A DNA stretch of 64,000 bases from Cryptomeria japonica (taxonomy: Eukaryota > Streptophyta > Pinopsida > Cupressales > Cupressaceae): NCBI RefSeq assembly GCF_030272615.1, contig NC_081406.1, positions 115,907,783-115,971,782 on the forward strand, written 5' to 3'. Below, piece by piece: positions 58,384-64,000 of this stretch. The notes under the pieces are model-generated. The model was not told where the DNA came from and did not search any database. It worked only from the letters and a program-made list of their open reading frames with translations. The stretch's first letter is position 1; each line of letters opens with the position of its first letter. The translations under genes were made by a program, and so were the position numbers.

Positions 58384-59684
58384 CTACTGCATCAAATTTG
58401 CTGGTATCATCAGATTTGTCAGAATACTCATTTTCACATTAACACTTTCCACAATATTCTTAGTTCTCTTGCTAAAACACTTGAATTCTTTTATCTTAGT
58501 TGAAAAACCAAGGAAAGATCCTTCATCACTTTTAGGATCAAACTTCCTGGTATACACATCTCTCTTTATGTAACACCTACTACCATAATTCATGGGGATT
58601 TTTGTCACTACCTTTTTTGACCAATACCCAGTTCATTGTGTATACCACAGTGCTAATTGCTTCTCTCCAAAATGTTTTTGGTACATCCCCTTGTATCAGC
58701 ATTGTTCTAGCTACTTAAACTATGGTTTGGTTCCCCCTTTATGAAATCCCATTTTGTTGTGGTATCCCTGGTGCAGATAGTTGTCTCTTTATTCCATTCT
58801 TATCATAGTATTTCACAAATTCAGTCAATGTGAGTTCTCCACCCCGATAAGATCTCAGGCACTTCAAATTCTTACCATTTTCTTTCTCCACTAGGGCTCT
58901 GAATGCCTTAAACTTGCTAAAAGCATAAAACTTCTCCTTCAAAAATGTAACCCACATCATTCTTGAATGATCATCAGTAAATAACATAAAATATTTATCA
59001 CCATAAAAACTCCTAGTCCTCATAGGACCACATAAATCAGTGTGCACCAAATCTAAAATATTTTCAGAAGAAAATGATTTTCTTTTGAAAGAGGAAGTAG
59101 TTATATTAACCAACTGACACTCTTTACAAATCACATTATCTGGTTTGACTAGTTGTGGCATACCTCTAACCATACTTAACTTGCTAACCTTAACCAAATT
59201 ATCAAAATTTATATGACAAAATCTTCTATCCCATAACCAATTGTCCTCAACTTTTGCAACCAAACAACTATTAACATTAGTATTCAGATGAAATAAGTTA
59301 CCTTGTATCTATTTACCAGTAGCAATTAGTTCTCCTTTGTTTCCTAAAATTCTACACACTCCATTCTTAAACTCAAGATGATAACCTTTATCATTTAGTT
59401 GACCAAAACTCTTAAACTCAAGATGATAACCTTTATCATTTAGTTGACCAAAACTCAACAAGTTATACTTCAATCCTTCAACCTAATAAACATCATCAAC
59501 ATTATTTTTTCCATTTAAAGAAATAGAACCTTTACCTTTTACCAAGCATGGTGTATTGGTGCCAAATCTCACTACACCACCATCAAATTATTCAAGTGAT
59601 ATGAACTTGTTCTTGTCACCAGTCATGTGATGTGAGCAACCACTATCAATGACCTAATCATCACTAATGTCAATATGAGACACT
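58384..59684 (-). pseudogene. pol: Cop3 protease and integrase (on -)
   Basis: From the high end: protease IDSGCSHHMTGDKNKF (about 59655-59605) with the D-S-G site; a 53-bp tandem duplication at about 59353-59455; GAG-pre-integrase LWDRRFCHINFD; integrase CKECQ, LVHTDLCGPMRTRS (first Asp kept) and RSYRGGEL (second Asp is Tyr). It stops just after GIPQQNG. A further block with RDVYTRKFDPKSDEGSFLGFS lies at 58570-58480. The solo LTR at 59690 separates it from gag. Confidence 0.88.
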
Positions 59685-59689
59685 AAATC
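59685..59689. other. Target-site duplication AAATC, left
   Basis: AAATC here and at 60742-60746 flank the solo LTR precisely. Confidence 0.9.
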
Positions 59690-60741
59690 TGTTAGGTCCT
59701 GGAGACAACTAAGAGGGGAGGGTGAATTAGTTGTCTAATATATTAAACCAAAATAACTTAATCAAATTACTGCTTAATACTGGTGAAACAATTTGCTATA
59801 CCGGTGGATAAATTTAATAGATAAATGCAATACTGGTAAAAGGTTAATGCATGAAACTAAAAGACAAAATCATCCACAACACATAACACCAATGTTTGTA
59901 CATGGAAACCCTATAAGGGGAAAAACCATAGTGGGAAACCTTACCCACAATCAGATTATACTACTGCAGATAGTAAGTGTACATAAATGGGGTCTGCACA
60001 TGCAGAAAGGCCAAGTGCCTAGAGCTCACTACTCAAACACAAATGGGAGTCACACTGACTACAGTTGGATGGCTAAATCCAATAAAATTGTATTGCTCAA
60101 AATATCATCTTCATATGCTAGATTCAGTACCGGTGTAGTTCTGATATGCTTTCACAAAAACCTAGCTTCACCTTCAAATGATGTTTGCGTGTATAGCTCA
60201 TCTTAATCTCGCATATACCTTCACACAAATCCCTTTTTTGCATTCCTCCATCAATCTTACAATTAAGACCTTACATTTATACCATAACCTAAGAACAATT
60301 TTAGTAGGTCAGGTCTACAAGATATTACAATAAAATCATTTTACAAATAATACAATATCCGATGCACTAACTGATTGAACATGTCGACTTGATGCATTTA
60401 CAACAATAATTAATCAACTTCATAATATGTTGTGCTGATTTGGAAAAGATAAACTTGCTGATGTAACCCTAGACCTATTTGCCAGTAACAAGCAAATATG
60501 CAATTACGAATATGCCAATAAGAAATTCTCCAAAATAAGATGTCCAAACAATGTCTTCGACATTTCCAAGTGTTTTCTATGCTATTCCAAGTGTCGGTGA
60601 TCATTATATCCTGCCAGTGTATCATATATCGGTGACTATGTAAAAGTCACTTGCTTACCGGTGAATGTTGTTGTATCTCCAAAGTGCTAGAGTTTTAGTA
60701 GGTGTTGACATCAATGACAAAACCATACCAAAATACCAACA
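59690..60741 (-). repeat. Solo LTR of a Cop2-related copia family
   Basis: 1052 bp, TGTTAGG to ACCAACA on +, TG...CA, with a perfect five-base duplication. Cop3 protease lies on one side and Cop3 zinc knuckle on the other, so it landed inside Cop3 and then lost its body by LTR-LTR recombination. It is very similar to 63358-64000 and related to the Cop2 LTR. Confidence 0.92.
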
Positions 60742-60746
60742 AAATC

Positions 60747-60965
60747 TTTCCTGTCAGAGAGATCTTCCTTAACTGCTACAAAACAAATTTCCTCGTTATC
60801 TTCATCCTCTCATTCCTCATCAATAAGTCCTTGATCAACTGCAACATAACATTGTTTCTTACCTTTTCCCTTAAACCTCCTGAACTTTCCTATCTGACCA
60901 CTGTTAGGACAATTAGCAGAAATATGTCCTATTTTGTTACATGAGAAACACTTAAGAGGACCACT
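60747..60965 (-). pseudogene. gag: Cop3 gag C-terminus with zinc knuckle (on -)
   Basis: On - the frame reads LKCFSCNKIGHISANCPNSG, a complete CCHC knuckle (C-X2-C-X4-H-X4-C), near 60955-60895, then a Lys/Arg-rich run and an acidic linker with one stop. The rest of Gag is absent: the 129-bp palindromic array starts at the knuckle. Confidence 0.85.
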
Positions 60966-61720
60966 TAAGGGGTCATATGTGGTCCTAAGGGGTCATGCAT
61001 GTGTTCTAACACATGTGTGACCCCTTAGGACCACATATGACCCCTTATAACACCCTAGTGTATACAACACACCCTTTAGGATCACATAGTGTGCTAAGGG
61101 GTCATATGTAGTCCTGAGCGGTCATGCATGTGTTTTAACATGTGCATGACCCCTTAGGACAATATATGACACCTTATAACATCCTAGTATGTATGACATA
61201 CCCCTTAAGATCACATAGTGTCCTAAGGGCTGATATATGGTCCTAAGGGATCACACATGTGTTCTAACACATGTGTGACCCCTTATGACCATATTTGACT
61301 CCTTATAACATCTTAGTGTGTACAACATACCCTTTAAGACCACATAGTTTCCCAAGTGGTCATGGGTGGTCCTAAGGGGTCAAACATGTGTTCTAACACA
61401 TATGTGACCCCTTATGACCATATATGACTCCTTATAACATCCTAGTGTGTACGAAATACCCCTTAGGATCACATAGTGTCCTAAGGGGTCATATGTGGCC
61501 CTAAGGGGTCACACATGTGTGACCCCTTATGACCACATATGACCCCTTATAACTTCATAGTGTGTATGACATGCCCCTTAGTCCATCTCAAAGTGTCCTA
61601 AGGGGTCATATGTGGTCCTAAGGGGTCACACATGTGATCTGACACACATGTGTGGCCCTTAGGACCACTTATGACCCCTTATAGCATCCTAATGTTTATA
61701 ATGTGCCCCTTAGGACCCAA
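60960..61720. repeat. 129-bp tandem repeat with a palindromic core
   Basis: Six units. The CATCCTAGTGT-like landmark occurs at about 61051, 61180, 61309, 61438, 61553 and 61685 (steps 129, 129, 129, 115, 132). Most units contain arms of about 27 bp around a TTCTAA loop: GGTCCTAAGGGGTCACACATG on one side, CATGTGTGACCCCTTATGACC-like on the other. The array begins exactly in the Cop3 gag knuckle. Confidence 0.88.
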
Positions 61721-61739
61721 TTTGACCACATACTTATCA

Positions 61740-62235
61740 CATTGTGATTTAGTATTTTTGTCTCAAGTCCCTTAGTTTGCTCAGCATGTGTTTGAATTAG
61801 TATATATGTACATGATTTAGTCTTTCAAGCTCTCTTCCCTTAATTTTCTCAACATGTGTTTTAATTTTTAAATTATGTTTTAATTTAGTACATGTATATA
61901 TTTTTAATGATCTCTCTCTCTCTGAAATTAATGATATCTCTCTTTGTCATGAAAATGGTCTCTCTCTCTCACACACACATTAATGTTTTAATAATTTAAA
62001 ATGTATCTATGTTTTATATAGATAAATTTATATATTTTTAATGATCTCCCTCTCGCTCTCTTTAATATAATTTATTTAAATTTGAATTATGCGAGAACTT
62101 CATGTGTACATTTTAATTTAATGAGCTCAAGATTAATGATAGATCTCTCTCTCTAGAATTTAACTGATTTTAATTTAATGTTTTAAATTGAATGCAGTTC
62201 ATGTGTGTGTGCTTACATAAATTTTAACTTTATGA
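61740..62235. other. AT-rich spacer with TC and CA microsatellites
   Basis: Short (TC)n tracts near 61911, 61965, 62048 and 62142, and a (CA)n tract near 61970. ATTTTAATTTAATG-type words repeat. No gene. Confidence 0.7.
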
Positions 62236-62239
62236 TCTA

Positions 62240-63340
62240 CCTAGATATATGGAGGATTAGGATCTTCATGCAGAGGCTCCTAGTTAGGATCCACTTCCAC
62301 ATGCTCCTTATCAAGACCCTCTCCCTAATATCAATACCATTTTTCATTGTAGTGACCATGAGATGAGGAAATTGAGAGGTATTTTAGATGACCCACAAAC
62401 TGATGGCGTGTACAAGAGTACATGCGAATCCATTTTTAGGAGTTTTCAGTCTTTAAGAGATCGTCTAGTTAGCCACACCTCATTTTCATTGCAGGTTATA
62501 GATTCTATCTATAGACAGTTGAGGGCTGAGGTGAGGGGTCCTCATTCCTTCGCTAATGTGTCGGGGGCAGTCTCCAAGGAAACTATTAAGGAGAGATGTT
62601 TTCCATAGTATCAGGAGAAGAACAAGGTAAGAAGATATCAGGTGATACAATGCATTGATCCAGAGGTTGCTGAGTTGATTTGCCCATGCTTCTTAGCTAC
62701 CCATGGTCATTATCCTAATAACGACCAGATTCCATTATACTTTGCACAACAAGTCTATGCTGAGGTTCACTGTCAGTTGAAATCCAACTACCTTGACATT
62801 CCCGGATATTATGGACAAGAGAGTCGAAGGATTGCTGATAGAGATGCATATCATAGGTGTGATAGAGCTCCGTCCAAACATAGGGATCTTGTTGGTGAGA
62901 GATTTTCGGCGATAGTCCCAACCCTCTCCCCCATAGTGGATCATATTGTGATTGCTTCTTAGAGAGAATCTAAATTGATAGGATTGGAGATATTGTATCA
63001 AAAGCAACCACCATATTATTAGATAGGTTGGGTAGATATATGATGAGTCGACCTCATTTCGGATCATCTACAGATGCATCGTCCAATCATGGGGTAGCTT
63101 TAGATATAGATCAGTATGTTACCATTGGCATCCCCTCACCAAATGATATAGTGGCTATAACAGGAGGTTCTAGACATGTACATATGTCACAATGTTTATC
63201 TAAGGACCTTGTACATTCATACCATTTCATTTCATCTCGACTTGAGATATCATTTCCTTCTATTAGAGATGAGATTCTTAGAGACACAGAGGCTACTACA
63301 TCAATGCATACACTAGGGCAGTCACAACATTCTCATTAGT
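62240..63340 (+). pseudogene. Unknown protein-coding remnant of about 350 residues
   Basis: One frame runs 62363-62960, broken by a TAG at 62606-62608; after a one-base shift near 62985 a second frame continues to a TAG at about 63339. Traits: a basic first part (STCESIFRSFQSLRDRLV), PFAM-like globular middle (IQCIDPEVAELICPCF, SNYLDIPGYYGQESRRIADRDAYHRC) and a C-terminal segment (LDRLGRYMMSRPHFGSSTDASS). I recognise no family. It could be the ORF of an unknown transposon or a captured host gene. Confidence 0.5.
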
Positions 63341-63357
63341 CTACACATGCTCTAGGT

Positions 63358-64000
63358 TGTTAGGTCTCGGAGACAACTAAGAGGGGGGGCTGAATCAGTT
63401 GTCTAAAAATATTAAACCAAAAACAACTTAATCAAATTACTGCTTAATATTGGTGAAATAGTCTGCTATACCAGTGGATAGATTTGACAGATAAATGCAA
63501 TACCGGTAAAAATTAATGCATGAAACTAAAAGACAAAATTATCCACAACACATAACACCAATGTTTGTACGTGGAAACCCTATAAGGGGAAAAACCACGG
63601 TGGGAAACCTTACTCACAAGCAGATGATACTACTGCAGATAGTAAGTGTACATAAATGGGGTCTGCACATGCAACAAGACCAAGCGCTTAGAGCTCACTG
63701 CTCAATCACAAATGGGAGTCACACTGACTACAGTTGGATGGTTAAATCCAATAAAAATGTACTACACAAAATAAAATCTTAATATGTTGGATTCAGTATC
63801 GGTGTAGTTCTGATATGCTTTCACAAAAACCTAGCTTCACCTTCAAATGATGTATGTGTGTATCGCTCTACTAAATCTCTCGTATACCTTCGCACAAATC
63901 CTTTTTCACACTCCACCATCGATCTTACAATTAAGACCTTACATTTATACCATAACCTAAGACCAGTTTTAGTAGGTCGACTCTACAAGATATTACAATA
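63358..64000 (-). repeat. LTR of the same family as the solo LTR, cut by the window end
   Basis: Begins TGTTAGG and follows 59690-60335 closely to the last base of the window. It may be a solo LTR or the 3' LTR of an antisense element lying to the right. Confidence 0.88.

Noticed and set aside
59690-64000. One antisense copia element bracketed by LTRs at 59690 and 63358
   Set aside because: The LTR at 59690 has its own perfect AAATC duplication, with Cop3 sequence on both sides, so it is a solo LTR.

Overview
The window is plant nuclear DNA made almost entirely of nested, decayed LTR retrotransposons. The size of the elements (one exceeds 15 kb), the mix of Tat-type Ty3/gypsy and long-LTR Ty1/copia elements, and the absence of any complete host gene fit a very large seed-plant genome. 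I lean towards a gymnosperm (conifer-like), but this is a low-confidence inference. I see no tRNA, rRNA or CRISPR.

Layout. 1-15550: one large Tat-lineage gypsy element (Gyp1), whose 5' LTR is cut by the window edge. It has a long leader, gag, protease plus G-patch, RT, RNase H, second RNase H and integrase on +, then about 4.9 kb of 3' sequence holding an antisense plant-mobile-domain (PMD) ORF. Its 3' LTR is followed by two more LTRs in tandem (14783-17277). 17278-18900: antisense LINE ORF1, cut off at the LTR array. 19407-20760: a perfect hairpin, AT-rich DNA and an LTR remnant. 20764-25639: copia element Cop1. 25640-29051: mostly featureless. 29052-32394: gypsy LTR plus gag remnant (Gyp2). 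32565-34718: a stray copy of the Tat leader, an inverted-repeat array and an unknown ORF remnant. 34719-41043: copia element Cop2. 41632-52696: second large gypsy element (Gyp3), with an extra RNase H upstream of RT and a long unknown ORF downstream of integrase. 53180-55737: non-autonomous LTR element with a GATCT target duplication, inserted in the LTR of antisense copia Cop3 (about 52697-60960). Cop3 is also split by a solo LTR with an AAATC duplication. 60960-61720: 129-bp palindromic tandem repeat. 62240-63340: unknown ORF. 63358-end: another LTR.

What stands out. (1) Gyp1 carries three arrays of a CGTCTGTGT-like motif phased alternately at 19 and 21 bp. Two lie upstream of gag on + and one lies, in reverse complement, upstream of the antisense PMD ORF. 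(2) Gyp1 has five copies of a GTGAAAA-led hairpin whose 4-bp stems covary: two inside pol, three just after it. (3) Gyp3 reads gag-PR-second RNase H-RT-RH-INT in order, followed by about 3.1 kb coding for an unrecognised protein. (4) The LTR ends of Gyp1 are identical although its ORFs hold eleven in-frame stops, which suggests it was moved as an already defective copy.

Almost all stops in every element lie where relatives have CAG, CGA or TGG codons, the pattern left by deamination of methylated CG and CHG cytosines. No element here looks able to move on its own. Element names are mine; domain names come from recognising family motifs by eye, not from searches.
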